In this document: in pieces, positions 33,211 to 44,950 of the stretch
How positions within the stretch are numbered: the stretch's first letter is position 1
How the letters are laid out: every line of letters starts with the position of its first letter
Origin: Oceanisphaera psychrotolerans
GTDB lineage: Bacteria > Pseudomonadota > Gammaproteobacteria > Enterobacterales > Aeromonadaceae
Assembly: GCF_001870485.1 (NCBI RefSeq)
Contig: NZ_MDKE01000011.1
Location: 62,001 to 126,000 of the forward strand
DNA: 64,000 nucleotides
Reading direction: 5' to 3'
Translations under genes and position numbers: made by a program
Notes under the pieces: model-generated
Seen by the model: the letters and a program-made list of their open reading frames with translations, nothing else
Databases searched by the model: none
Told to the model about the DNA's origin: nothing

Positions 33211-33260
33211 GGGCGGGCACAGCGGGAAAGAGGGCGGCGCATGCTGCCCTTGAAGGGCCG

Positions 33261-33689
33261 CTAGCGGGCGTTGTTTTCGGCGGTGAGCCGCTTGCCGTCC
33301 AGCGCTTCCAGAATGGAGCAATGCTCGGCGCTTTCCAGGCCGCCACAGCAGGCGTCGGACAGCTGTTGCAGGGAGTCACGAAACCGCTCCAGTTCGGCAA
33401 TCCGCTCTTCCACATCCGCGATCTTGGTATCGGCCACCGCCTTCACCTCGCGACAGCTCACCTGGCAGCTGCTGACCCTGAGCGACAGTAATTCTTCCAC
33501 TTCTTTCAGGGAAAAGCCCACCCGCTTGCAGCGCAGAATGAAATGCAGCCGCCGCTTGTCTTCCTCGCTGTACAGTCGGTATCCCGCCGGTGAGCGCAGG
33601 CTGGGCGTGAGCAGACCCTCTTTTTCATAAAAACGCAGGGTATCGGCCTTTACCCCGAAGTGTTTGGCCAGTTCACCAATCCGAAACAT
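33261..33689 (-). CDS. zntR: ZntR-type MerR-family regulator
   Basis: A 142-residue MerR regulator: FRIGELAKHFGVKADTLRFYEKEGLL winged helix, a dimerisation helix, and the C-terminal metal loop DACCGG followed by CSILEAL, characteristic of Zn(II)/Pb(II)/Cd(II)-responsive ZntR proteins. An additional cysteine at the SSCQVSC stretch (about 72-80) corresponds to the other ZntR metal ligands. It would activate a zinc-exporting ATPase, but no zntA is present here. Divergent from purH. The ATG at 33689 follows GGGGAG. Confidence 0.88.
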   Translation of the reverse strand: MFRIGELAKHFGVKADTLRFYEKEGLLTPSLRSPAGYRLYSEEDKRRLHFILRCKRVGFSLKEVEELLSLRVSSCQVSCREVKAVADTKIADVEERIAELERFRDSLQQLSDACCGGLESAEHCSILEALDGKRLTAENNAR

Positions 33690-33790
33690 GCGTTACTCCC
33701 CTGAAAATGGGCCCCGAAAACCGGGTTTTGTTACACGTGAAATCTCTTGACACCAAAGCAAATAGTCAAACAAGCAGCCACAAAATGCAG

Positions 33791-33863
33791 TAGAATATGC
33801 CGCCCCGTTCTGGCGTACCAGGCGGTTTGGTAAAGTCGACAGCCTTGTCGCTTTTACCAAACC
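33791..33863 (+). promoter_or_regulatory. purH leader: possible -10 box and long hairpin
   Basis: TAGAAT at 33791-33796 could be a -10 element. Downstream, 33824-33863 folds into an 11-bp stem (GGTTTGGTAAA with TTTACCAAACC), a small internal mismatch, a 5-bp stem (CGACA/TGTCG) and a 4-base loop. It ends about 30 bases before the purH ATG, without a T-tract. It may be an RNA-level control element or a protein-binding palindrome. It does not resemble a PurR box. Confidence 0.55.
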
Positions 33864-33894
33864 CCCCGATTGATCGTTAAAGGAACGAGAACCC

Positions 33895-35478
33895 ATGGAA
33901 ACTGCTCGACCCATTCGCCGTGCTCTGCTGAGTGTGTCCGACAAACACGGCATCGTCGCCTTCGCTCAGGGCCTGCATGCCCGCGGCGTGGAACTGTTGT
34001 CCACCGGTGGCACCGCCCGCCTGCTGGCCGAACAGGGCCTGCCCGTTACCGAAGTGTCCGATTATACCGGCTTCCCGGAAATGATGGACGGCCGGGTCAA
34101 GACCCTGCACCCCAAGGTACACGGCGGTATTCTTGGCCGTCGCGGTCAGGACGATGCCATCATGGCCGAGCATGCCATCCAGCCCATCGATATGGTGGTG
34201 GTTAACCTCTACCCGTTCGCCAATACCGTTGCCAACGCCGATTGCACCCTCGAGGATGCCATCGAAAACATCGACATCGGTGGTCCCACCATGGTACGCG
34301 CCGCCGCCAAGAACCACAACGACGTGGCCATCGTGGTCAATGCCGGCGATTACGACCGCCTGCTGGCCGAGATGGATGCCGGCAACAACAGCCTGACCCA
34401 GGCCACCCGCTTCAGCCTGGCCATTGCCGCCTTCGAGCACACCGCCCAGTACGACGGCATGATTGCCAACTACTTCGGCACCATGGTCCCGGCCTACCAT
34501 GAAGCCAGCGAAGACTCCGTCTTCCCGCGGACCATCAACTACCAGTTCACCAAAAAGCAGGATCTGCGCTACGGCGAAAACAGCCACCAGAGCGCCGCTT
34601 TCTACGTGGAAAACGATATCGACGAAGCGTCCGTTTCCACCGCCGTGCAGCTGCAGGGCAAGGAACTGTCGTTCAACAACATCGCCGACACCGACGCCGC
34701 TCTCGAGTGCGTGAAGGAATTCGACGCCCCGGCCTGTGTGATCGTCAAGCACGCCAACCCCTGCGGTGTGGCCCTGGGTGAAGATCTGCTGCAAGCCTAC
34801 GATCGCGCCTACCAGACCGACCCGACTTCCGCCTTCGGCGGCATCATCGCCTTTAACCGCGAGCTGGACGAAGCCACCGCCCGCGCCATTATCGAGCGCC
34901 AGTTCGTGGAAGTGATCATCGCGCCCAGCATCTCCAACGCCGCCAAGGCCGCCGTGGCCGACAAGAAAAACGTACGCCTGCTGGAATGCGGTCAGTGGAC
35001 CGAGAAGACCAAGGGCCGTGACATCAAGCGGGTCAACGGCGGCATCCTGGTGCAGGACCGCGATCAGGGCATGATCGGTCTGGACGATATCAAGGTCGTC
35101 AGCAAGCGCCAGCCCTCCGAGGAAGAACTGCAGGACCTGCTGTTCTGCTGGAAAGTGGCCAAGTACGTCAAGTCCAACGCCATCGTCTACGCCAAGGGCG
35201 GTCAGACCATCGGCGTCGGCGCCGGCCAGATGAGCCGCGTCTACTCCGCCAAGATTGCCGGCATCAAGGCCGCCGACGAAGGCCTGCAGGTGGAAGGTTC
35301 GGTGATGGCATCCGACGCCTTCTTCCCGTTCCGTGACGGCATCGACGCCGCCGCCGCCGCCGGCATCAGCTGCGTGATCCAGCCCGGTGGTTCCATGCGT
35401 GACGAAGAAATCATTCAGGCCGCCGACGAGCATGGCATGACCATGATCTTCACCGGCATGCGTCACTTCCGCCACTGA
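33895..35478 (+). CDS. purH: bifunctional AICAR transformylase/IMP cyclohydrolase
   Basis: 527 residues, the usual PurH size. The N-terminal MGS-like cyclohydrolase domain (1-about 195) contains [23 protein letters not shown] and [10 protein letters not shown]. The C-terminal AICAR formyltransferase domain begins near [15 protein letters not shown] and has [11 protein letters not shown] and [12 protein letters not shown]. It catalyses the last two steps of IMP synthesis. AAAGGAACG precedes the ATG. purD follows in the same direction but is separated by a palindromic element that could act on the shared message. Confidence 0.96.
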   Translation: METARPIRRALLSVSDKHGIVAFAQGLHARGVELLSTGGTARLLAEQGLPVTEVSDYTGFPEMMDGRVKTLHPKVHGGILGRRGQDDAIMAEHAIQPIDMVVVNLYPFANTVANADCTLEDAIENIDIGGPTMVRAAAKNHNDVAIVVNAGDYDRLLAEMDAGNNSLTQATRFSLAIAAFEHTAQYDGMIANYFGTMVPAYHEASEDSVFPRTINYQFTKKQDLRYGENSHQSAAFYVENDIDEASVSTAVQLQGKELSFNNIADTDAALECVKEFDAPACVIVKHANPCGVALGEDLLQAYDRAYQTDPTSAFGGIIAFNRELDEATARAIIERQFVEVIIAPSISNAAKAAVADKKNVRLLECGQWTEKTKGRDIKRVNGGILVQDRDQGMIGLDDIKVVSKRQPSEEELQDLLFCWKVAKYVKSNAIVYAKGGQTIGVGAGQMSRVYSAKIAGIKAADEGLQVEGSVMASDAFFPFRDGIDAAAAAGISCVIQPGGSMRDEEIIQAADEHGMTMIFTGMRHFRH

Positions 35479-35519
35479 TAGGAATCTACGAGCGGTGTTG
35501 CCGAACGCTGGGTAATATC

Positions 35520-35624
35520 GGGACAGGGGGAATCTCACGCCGACACGCCGTGAACCCATCCATGGGGGCTCGGAAATGCCATCCATGGCATTTCACAGTC
35601 GGCTTAGAGATTTCCCCCTGTCCC
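35520..35624 (+). repeat. palindromic interspersed element, copy D, between purH and purD
   Basis: Long complementary ends (GGGACAGGGGG-AATCTC at 35520-35536 against 35607-35624, one extra base) flank a conserved GCCGACACGCCGTGAACCC block and an AATGCC/GGCATT hairpin. It shares its core with copies A-C but has its own terminal arms. Within the purHD transcript it would form a very stable structure. Confidence 0.8.
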
Positions 35625-35699
35625 TCTCTAACCGGCCGAGTTGCACTTTAAAGACTCGTAGCTTCCTTCGTTTGCTTTGATAATTTAGAGGAACAGACC

Positions 35700-36986
35700 A
35701 TGAAGGTATTGGTAATCGGCGGTGGCGGTCGTGAACACGCCCTGGCCTGGAAAGCCGCCCAGTCTCCCAACGTCAGCCAGGTATTCGTGGCTCCCGGCAA
35801 CGCCGGCACCGAGCTCGAACCCAGCCTGACCAACGTGGCCATCTCTGCCACCGACATTCAGGACCTGCTGGCTTTCGCCAAAAAAGAGCAGGTAGCGCTC
35901 ACCATCGTCGGCCCCGAAGCCCCGCTGGTGGCCGGTGTGGTCGACGCCTTCGAAGCCGAAGGCATGACCATCTTCGGCCCGAGTGCGGCCGCCGCCCAGC
36001 TGGAGGGCTCCAAGGCCTTCACCAAGGATTTTCTGGCTCGCCACAAGATCCCCAGCGCCGACTATCAGAACTTCACCCAGGTGGAACCGGCGCTGGAATA
36101 CCTGCGTGAAAAAGGTGCTCCCATCGTGGTCAAGGCCGACGGTCTGGCTGCCGGCAAGGGCGTAATCGTGGCCATGACGCTGGCAGAAGCCGAAGCCGCG
36201 GTACGCGACATGCTGGCCGGTAACGCCTTCGGTGACGCCGGCAGCCGGGTGGTGATCGAGGAGTTCCTCGACGGCGAAGAAGCCTCTTTCATCGTCATGG
36301 TGGACGGCGAGCATGTGCTGCCGATGGCCACCAGCCAGGATCACAAGCGCGTCGGTGACGGCGACACCGGCCCCAACACCGGCGGCATGGGCGCCTACAG
36401 CCCGGCCCCCGTGGTGACGCAGGAAATCCATGATCGCATCATGGAACAGGTGATCATGCCGACCGTACGCGGCATGGCGGAAGAAGGCCATGTCTACAAG
36501 GGCTTCCTCTACGCCGGCCTGATGATCGATGCCGCGGGCCAGCCTAAGGTAATCGAATTCAACTGCCGCTTCGGCGATCCGGAAACCCAGCCGATCATGC
36601 TGCGTCTGCAGTCCGATCTGGTGGAACTGTGTCTGGCCGGCTGCAAGGGTGAGCTGGACAAGGTCACCGCCGACTTCGATCCCCGCGCCTCCGTCGGCGT
36701 GGTACTGGCCGCCGGTGGCTATCCCGGTCACTATCGTCAGGGCGATGTCATTACCGGCATTCCCGCCGGCACCGACACCGCCAAGGTGTTCCACGCCGGC
36801 ACCAAGTTCAAGGACGGCGAACTGGTGACTTCCGGCGGTCGGGTACTGTGCGCCACCGCCCTGGGCAACACCGTGACCGAGGCACAGGCCAACGCCTACG
36901 CCGCCGCGCGCCAGATCAAGTGGGAAGGCGTGTTCAGCCGCAGCGACATCGCCTACCGCGCCATCGCCCGCGAACAGCAGCAATAA
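35700..36986 (+). CDS. purD: phosphoribosylamine-glycine ligase
   Basis: A 428-residue GAR synthetase of the ATP-grasp fold: VLVIGGGGREHALAWK at the N-terminus, VVKADGLAAGKGV, GDGDTGPNTGGMGAYSPAP, and FNCRFGDPETQ with metal ligands near the end of the grasp domain. It makes glycinamide ribonucleotide in purine synthesis. GAGGAAC precedes the ATG. It is followed by a clear rho-independent terminator, so purH-purD form the unit. Confidence 0.96.
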   Translation: MKVLVIGGGGREHALAWKAAQSPNVSQVFVAPGNAGTELEPSLTNVAISATDIQDLLAFAKKEQVALTIVGPEAPLVAGVVDAFEAEGMTIFGPSAAAAQLEGSKAFTKDFLARHKIPSADYQNFTQVEPALEYLREKGAPIVVKADGLAAGKGVIVAMTLAEAEAAVRDMLAGNAFGDAGSRVVIEEFLDGEEASFIVMVDGEHVLPMATSQDHKRVGDGDTGPNTGGMGAYSPAPVVTQEIHDRIMEQVIMPTVRGMAEEGHVYKGFLYAGLMIDAAGQPKVIEFNCRFGDPETQPIMLRLQSDLVELCLAGCKGELDKVTADFDPRASVGVVLAAGGYPGHYRQGDVITGIPAGTDTAKVFHAGTKFKDGELVTSGGRVLCATALGNTVTEAQANAYAAARQIKWEGVFSRSDIAYRAIAREQQQ

Positions 36987-37008
36987 GCGCCATTCGCCTG
37001 CAAACCAG

Positions 37009-37034
37009 AGCGGCCCTTTCGGGCCGCTTTTTTT
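37009..37034 (+). terminator. rho-independent terminator of purHD
   Basis: AGCGGCCC and GGGCCGCT pair around a TTTC loop and are followed by seven T residues, 23 bases after the purD stop. Confidence 0.95.
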
Positions 37035-37195
37035 ATCACCATTCCCTGAGCCGCTGGCAGACCCTCTGAAACCCCACCCCAACAGCTGATCGCATAAAAA
37101 CCGCCTACTATCTAATCAGGTGCCGTCGACGATCTGGTGCAGGCATCTACCCAGAAGCCTCCATTTACCCAGACCCCCATTGAGGAGAGTAGCGG

Positions 37196-37564
37196 ATGTT
37201 CAACAAAGTATTGCTCGGTTTCCCCCTGATCTTCAGCCTGCAGGCGCTGGCGGCGCCGGTGCAGATGGCCGATAGCCCGGAGGGAGAAATACTGACTAAC
37301 ACCGTCGGCATGAGCCTGTATGTGTTTGATAAAGACAAGGCGGGTATCAGCAACTGTAACGGCACCTGCGCGGATAACTGGCCACCGCTGGCCGCCACCA
37401 GCGATGACGAAACCGATGGCGACTACGGCATCGTGATCCGGGCCGATGGCAGTTTGCAATGGAGCTACAAGGATCAGCCGTTGTATCTGTGGAAAGAAGA
37501 CAAGCTGCCAGGCGACATATCGGGCGATGGCAAGTTCGATGTCTGGCATCTGGCCAAGCCTTGA
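37196..37564 (+). CDS. secreted repeat protein of COG4315 type
   Basis: A 122-residue exported protein with a signal peptide (KVLLGFPLIFSLQALA, cleavage near ALAAP). The mature part carries two repeats of the small beta 'secreted repeat' family: MSLYVFDKDKAGISNCNG with a Cys pair (NCNGTCADNWPPL) and DQPLYLWKEDKLPGDISG. The Y-x-aromatic-x-x-D motif is seen in both. Function is unknown in this family; it is often found with redox or envelope-stress genes. Monocistronic, with a shared terminator downstream. Confidence 0.82.
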   Translation: MFNKVLLGFPLIFSLQALAAPVQMADSPEGEILTNTVGMSLYVFDKDKAGISNCNGTCADNWPPLAATSDDETDGDYGIVIRADGSLQWSYKDQPLYLWKEDKLPGDISGDGKFDVWHLAKP

Positions 37565-37597
37565 GAGCCATTGGCACTCTAATAAACGCGCAATGAA

Positions 37598-37619
37598 AAA
37601 GAGCCCTGACGGGCTCTTT
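37598..37619. terminator. bidirectional terminator between convergent genes
   Basis: AAAGAGCCC and GGGCTCTTT form a 9-bp stem with a TGAC loop; A and T runs on either side serve both directions. The flanking genes converge here. Confidence 0.85.
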
Positions 37620-37620
37620 G

Positions 37621-37977
37621 TTACAACTGTTGTCCCAGCCAGTCGGCAAAGCCCGGCAGGGCGCCGAGGTGGGGCAACAGGGTCAGGTTGACGTCGGGAT
37701 ACTGTTCCCGCTTCTGCACCAGCACCGAAGGCAGGTCCTTGACCACATGCTTGCCCTCGGCCAGAAAGTAAGGAAACAGCTTGATGTCACTGGCGCCGGC
37801 GGCCACCTGCTGATCGATAGCCTGCTCCAGGGTCGGTTCGGCCAGTTCCCAGAAACCATGCCCCATCAGCTCGAAGTTTCCCGCCATGCCCGTGGTCAGG
37901 CTCCGGGCAAAGGCCGCAATTTCTTCGTTGGCCTCGGCCCGGCGACTACCGTGAGCCACCAGAATAAATCCGTTCAT
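37621..37977 (-). CDS. small CbiX/SirB-type chelatase-like protein
   Basis: A 118-residue single-domain protein beginning GFILVAHGSRRAEAN with the His-Gly-Ser motif of sirohydrochlorin chelatases. It continues with the metal-site region IKLFPYFLAEGKHVVKDLP, which contains the second histidine. The length matches the short CbiX class that dimerises to form a full chelatase. It probably inserts Co or Fe into a tetrapyrrole such as sirohydrochlorin. It is translationally coupled to the upstream unknown gene by an ATGA overlap. Confidence 0.8.
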   Translation of the reverse strand: MNGFILVAHGSRRAEANEEIAAFARSLTTGMAGNFELMGHGFWELAEPTLEQAIDQQVAAGASDIKLFPYFLAEGKHVVKDLPSVLVQKREQYPDVNLTLLPHLGALPGFADWLGQQL

Positions 37978-38405
37978 ACTACTCCTGCTTTACGCTGTAC
38001 CCGCGGCGCCTGCGCCGCCAGCACGTCCACACAATAATCCCAACTGGCAATACGGTAATGCTGAATATCCTCATCGAGATGGGTACCCTGGCTCTGCTGG
38101 TGAAACCAGGTCAGAAAGCGCGAGGGAGTGATCAGCTGGATCTGACTGTCGAGATCGGTTTCATCGTCATCCATAAAATCCAGCACATCGGCCCCTTCCA
38201 GCACCCGGTAGCCAAACAGATGATCGAACACCAGCCGATAGATAACCCTCGGTGGCGTGTCGATATCGGTGGGCATCCCCATCGACAGCACCAGTTGGCC
38301 GTTCCATACATTCTGATGCAAATCGGTCAGCATCAGCCCCGTGGCCAGGCCGCGGGCACCAGCCCACCGCGTTGCCACCTGTCGAATCGCGTTCACTGCC
38401 ATCAT
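37974..38405 (-). CDS. uncharacterised 143-residue protein coupled to the chelatase gene
   Basis: I do not recognise the family. The protein is soluble with no signal peptide or membrane helix. Its centre is acidic and aspartate-rich (VLDFMDDDETDLDSQ), and it has a Trp/His-containing C-terminal half (FLTWFHQQSQGTHLDEDIQHY). The coding region overlaps the chelatase start by four bases and has GGGAGG just before its ATG (38405, or 38402 for the second ATG), so it is expressed. The coupling hints at a tetrapyrrole- or metal-related accessory role, which is inference only. Confidence 0.6.
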   Translation of the reverse strand: MMAVNAIRQVATRWAGARGLATGLMLTDLHQNVWNGQLVLSMGMPTDIDTPPRVIYRLVFDHLFGYRVLEGADVLDFMDDDETDLDSQIQLITPSRFLTWFHQQSQGTHLDEDIQHYRIASWDYCVDVLAAQAPRVQRKAGVV

Positions 38406-38423
38406 AGCCTCCCTGAGTCGGGA

Positions 38424-38465
38424 ACAGACTGGGTTTGCTTATAAACAGACTGGGTTTGCTTATAA
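38424..38465. repeat. tandem duplication of a 21-bp unit
   Basis: Two perfect head-to-tail copies (38424-38444 and 38445-38465), each beginning ACAGACTGGG and ending GCTTATAA, lie just upstream of the 143-residue gene start. If TTATAA-like sequence is part of its promoter, the duplication would duplicate the promoter element. Confidence 0.8.
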
Positions 38466-38514
38466 CCTGTGTCAGTTATAACAACCTAAGGATCAAAGGA
38501 GCAAGTACAACAGA

Positions 38515-38541
38515 GGAAAAAAAACCCGGCGGGGCCGGGTT
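38515..38541 (-). terminator. rho-independent terminator of hupA
   Basis: AACCCGGC and GCCGGGTT (38523-38530, 38534-38541) with a 3-base loop, followed on the minus strand by an eight-base T tract. Confidence 0.92.
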
Positions 38542-38550
38542 TGGAAGCGG

Positions 38551-38823
38551 TTACTTGATGGCGTCTTTCAACGCCTTGCCGGCCACGAAGGCTGGCACAT
38601 TGGCCGCTGCAATTTCAATTTCCTTGCCGGTCTGAGGGTTACGACCGGTACGGGCGGCGCGGTGATTTACCTTGAAAGTACCGAAACCAACCAGCTGAAC
38701 AGGGTCACCTTCTTTCAGACTTTGGGTGATACCGTTGAGTATTTCTTCCAGGGCTGCCTTGGCCTGAGCCTTGCTCAGATCTGCTTTGGCAGCAATTGCA
38801 TCGACAAGCTGAGTCTTATTCAT
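38551..38823 (-). CDS. hupA: DNA-binding protein HU-alpha
   Basis: A 90-residue nucleoid protein beginning [20 protein letters not shown]. The DNA-binding arm sequence [20 protein letters not shown] leads to a C-terminus [17 protein letters not shown], diagnostic of HU and nearest to HupA. The ATG at 38823 has AAAGGAT upstream; the longer in-frame ATG at 38871 is unlikely. The neighbourhood purH-purD-hupA is conserved in gammaproteobacteria. Confidence 0.95.
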   Translation of the reverse strand: MNKTQLVDAIAAKADLSKAQAKAALEEILNGITQSLKEGDPVQLVGFGTFKVNHRAARTGRNPQTGKEIEIAAANVPAFVAGKALKDAIK

Positions 38824-39131
38824 AGGGGATCCTTTCTCACTGGGCATTAAGCGGTTACCCACTGTATTCAAATTTCAGGCTCAAGCAAAGCCTTTGTCCT
38901 GAAGCCAAATATCAAGTGCCGTTGTTTTGTGCGGAAACTGCGGAAAACTTCACATAACCGCAAGGGAAAGTGCCTGTAGCCACGGGCCACCGACGAGACA
39001 GCATAGCCGACCACCATCAGGGTCGCCAGCATTGTCGGCGCCCCTGACGACAAAATAATGGGCGCCTCGCCGTGCGGTTCGGTGCGACGACGACAGACCG
39101 TCGATGTTTCGGCCCTGGTTTCCGTTCTGGT
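38824..39131. other. spacer upstream of hupA
   Basis: About 300 bases without a gene. It must contain the hupA promoter. A 7-bp inverted repeat (GGCGCCC at 39037-39043 with GGGCGCC at 39060-39066) lies after the stop of the dehydrogenase gene and may help end its transcript. Nothing else is recognisable. Confidence 0.45.
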
Positions 39132-39995
39132 TCAGGATTCCAGGTCCTTGATCACCACGGTGGAGTCGCAACGCCCGAAACCGTCGGCCAGCAGCCGCTC
39201 ATACACCTTGTGCACATGCTCGGTCAGCGGCAGGGTCAGCCCCTGCTGTTCGGCCTCATCCAGACAGATGCCCAGATCCTTGTGCATCCACTGGGCGGCA
39301 AAGCCGAAGTCGAACTTGCCTTCGGCCATGGTCTGGGCCCGGTTCTGCAATTGCCAGCTCTGGGCGGCACCACCCGCCAGCACCTCGACCAGAGTAGGAA
39401 TGTCCAGCCCGGCCTTTTTGGCGATCATCAGGCCTTCGGCAATGCCCTGTACCGCGCCGATCACGCAGATCTGGTTCACCATCTTGCAGCGCTGGCCGGC
39501 ACCGACCGGGCCCAGCCGGGTCACTTTTTTGCCGTAGGGCGCCAGTACCGGGGCCGACTCGGCCACGTCCGCCTCGCTGCCCCCCACCATCACCGTCAGG
39601 GCACCATTTTCGGCACCCAGCTGGCCACCGGACACCGGCGCATCGATGAAGCGCACCCCGGCGGCATTCGCCGCCACCGCCAGCTCTTCGGCCAGTTGTG
39701 CCGAGGTGGTGGTGTGATCCACCAAAAGAGCGCCCTTCTTCATCCCGGCCAGGGCACCGTCGTCGCCGTAGACCACGGCACGCACATCGTCGTCGTTGCC
39801 CACACACAACATCACCATGTCGGCGTCGTTGGCTGCCAGGGCCGGGGTGGCTGCGCTGGTGCCGCCATGACGGGACACCCAGTCGGCCGCCTTGTCCGCA
39901 TTGCGGTTATAAACACAAACCTGATGGCCGGCCTGCTGCAAATGGCCGGCTATGGGAAAGCCCATCACCCCCAGTCCGATAAATGCCAGTTTCAT
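39132..39995 (-). CDS. NAD(P)-dependent beta-hydroxyacid dehydrogenase (GarR/MmsB family)
   Basis: 287 residues. The Rossmann motif FIGLGVMGFPIAGHL is at the N-terminus. The substrate motif DAPVSGGQLGAENGALTVMVGG and the catalytic lysine in AGQRCKMVNQ (about residue 170) follow. It reversibly oxidises a beta-hydroxyacid such as tartronate semialdehyde/glycerate or 3-hydroxyisobutyrate. It stands alone, with an AT-rich upstream region containing a repeated GCATTATTT. The substrate cannot be fixed. Confidence 0.85.
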   Translation of the reverse strand: MKLAFIGLGVMGFPIAGHLQQAGHQVCVYNRNADKAADWVSRHGGTSAATPALAANDADMVMLCVGNDDDVRAVVYGDDGALAGMKKGALLVDHTTTSAQLAEELAVAANAAGVRFIDAPVSGGQLGAENGALTVMVGGSEADVAESAPVLAPYGKKVTRLGPVGAGQRCKMVNQICVIGAVQGIAEGLMIAKKAGLDIPTLVEVLAGGAAQSWQLQNRAQTMAEGKFDFGFAAQWMHKDLGICLDEAEQQGLTLPLTEHVHKVYERLLADGFGRCDSTVVIKDLES

Positions 39996-40060
39996 TATCC
40001 TTGCTCCCTATTCGCTTGAGGCTGGTTCTCGATACCGATCGCGTTTTTTCGTATTATTTT

Positions 40061-40083
40061 GCATTATTTTTATCGCATTATTT
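40061..40083 (-). promoter_or_regulatory. direct repeats in the dehydrogenase promoter region
   Basis: GCATTATTT occurs at 40061-40069 and 40075-40083, 14 bp apart, in an AT-rich tract upstream of the dehydrogenase gene. It could be a regulator site or simply the promoter. Confidence 0.35.
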
Positions 40084-40126
40084 GTACCAATAATCGAGAC
40101 CAACTGCACCCCTATCCTCCAGACGT

Positions 40127-40154
40127 AAAAAAGGGAACGCCACGGCGTTCCCTT
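40127..40154 (-). terminator. rho-independent terminator of astCAD
   Basis: An 11-bp stem (40131-40141 with 40144-40154) and a 2-base loop, followed on the minus strand by a run of T residues, 25 bases past the astD stop. Confidence 0.9.
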
Positions 40155-40179
40155 CTTGTCTTGCCGGACCCGGTTATCG

Positions 40180-42687
<2,508 letters not shown>

Positions 42688-42710
42688 GCAGAACTCCTTA
42701 TTACAAAATT

Positions 42711-42757
42711 GGCGACCAGAGCGAGGCAACCCTGCCCCGCTCTGAATTCCTGTCGCC
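42711..42757 (-). other. structured astC-astA intercistronic region
   Basis: Nested inverted repeats: outer GGCGAC (42711-42716) with GTCGCC (42752-42757), inner CAGAGCG (42717-42723) with CGCTCTG (42738-42744), and GGCA with TGCC at the tip. It lies between astC and astA and may separate their expression levels. Confidence 0.6.
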
Positions 42758-42765
42758 GGAATAAT

Positions 42766-44368
<1,603 letters not shown>

Positions 44369-44950
44369 TTAAATCAATTCGAGAAAGTTTTGCAGCAGGC
44401 GGTGGCCACCTTCGGTAAGAATGCTTTCGGGATGGAACTGCACGCTGTGCAAGGGCAGGGTTCGATGGCACATACCCATGATCTCGTCCCGTGCACCGTT
44501 GTCGAGTTCGGTCCAGGCGGTGAGTTCGAAACAATCCGGCAGGCTCTGTGCCTCGACCACCAGCGAATGATAGCGGGTCACGGTAAGCGGGTCCGGCAGC
44601 CCGGTAAACAGGCCCTGTCCGGTATGGCGAATGGCCGAGGTCTTGCCGTGCATCACCTGCCGTGCCCGCACCACCTGGCCACCGAAGGCCTGGGCGATGG
44701 CCTGATGACCGAGACAAACCCCGAGGATCGGCAACCGCCCGGCAAAATGGTTGATCGCCGCCAGCGAGATCCCCGCCTCATTGGGGGTGCAGGGGCCGGG
44801 GGAAATCACCAGCCCGGCCGGCTGTAACAGGTCGATCTCATCCAGGGTGATGTCATCGTTACGGCGCACCACCACCTCCTGCCCCAGCTCACCAAAATAC
44901 TGCACCAGGTTGTAGGTAAAGGAGTCGTAGTTATCGATCATAAGTAGCAT
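44369..44950 (-). CDS. pabA: aminodeoxychorismate synthase glutaminase subunit
   Basis: A 193-residue class I glutamine amidotransferase: [20 protein letters not shown], nucleophile Cys in [16 protein letters not shown], and the His-Glu pair in [13 protein letters not shown]. It supplies ammonia to PabB for p-aminobenzoate (folate) synthesis; TrpG activity cannot be excluded, but the pabA-astC/argD neighbourhood is common in related bacteria and no trp genes are near. Confidence 0.9.
   Translation of the reverse strand: MLLMIDNYDSFTYNLVQYFGELGQEVVVRRNDDITLDEIDLLQPAGLVISPGPCTPNEAGISLAAINHFAGRLPILGVCLGHQAIAQAFGGQVVRARQVMHGKTSAIRHTGQGLFTGLPDPLTVTRYHSLVVEAQSLPDCFELTAWTELDNGARDEIMGMCHRTLPLHSVQFHPESILTEGGHRLLQNFLELI

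Noticed and set aside
33740-33796. PurR box or TTGACA promoter before purH
   Set aside because: TTGACA at 33747 has no matching -10 at normal distance, and no palindrome like the PurR consensus is present.
33877-35586. A 569-codon open frame antisense to purH
   Set aside because: It overlaps purH completely, is low-complexity Gly/Val/His-rich, starts inside a repeat element and matches no domain. It is a by-product of GC-rich codon use.
35685-37082. A 465-codon open frame antisense to purD
   Set aside because: Same reason as the purH antisense frame; purD is unmistakable on the other strand.
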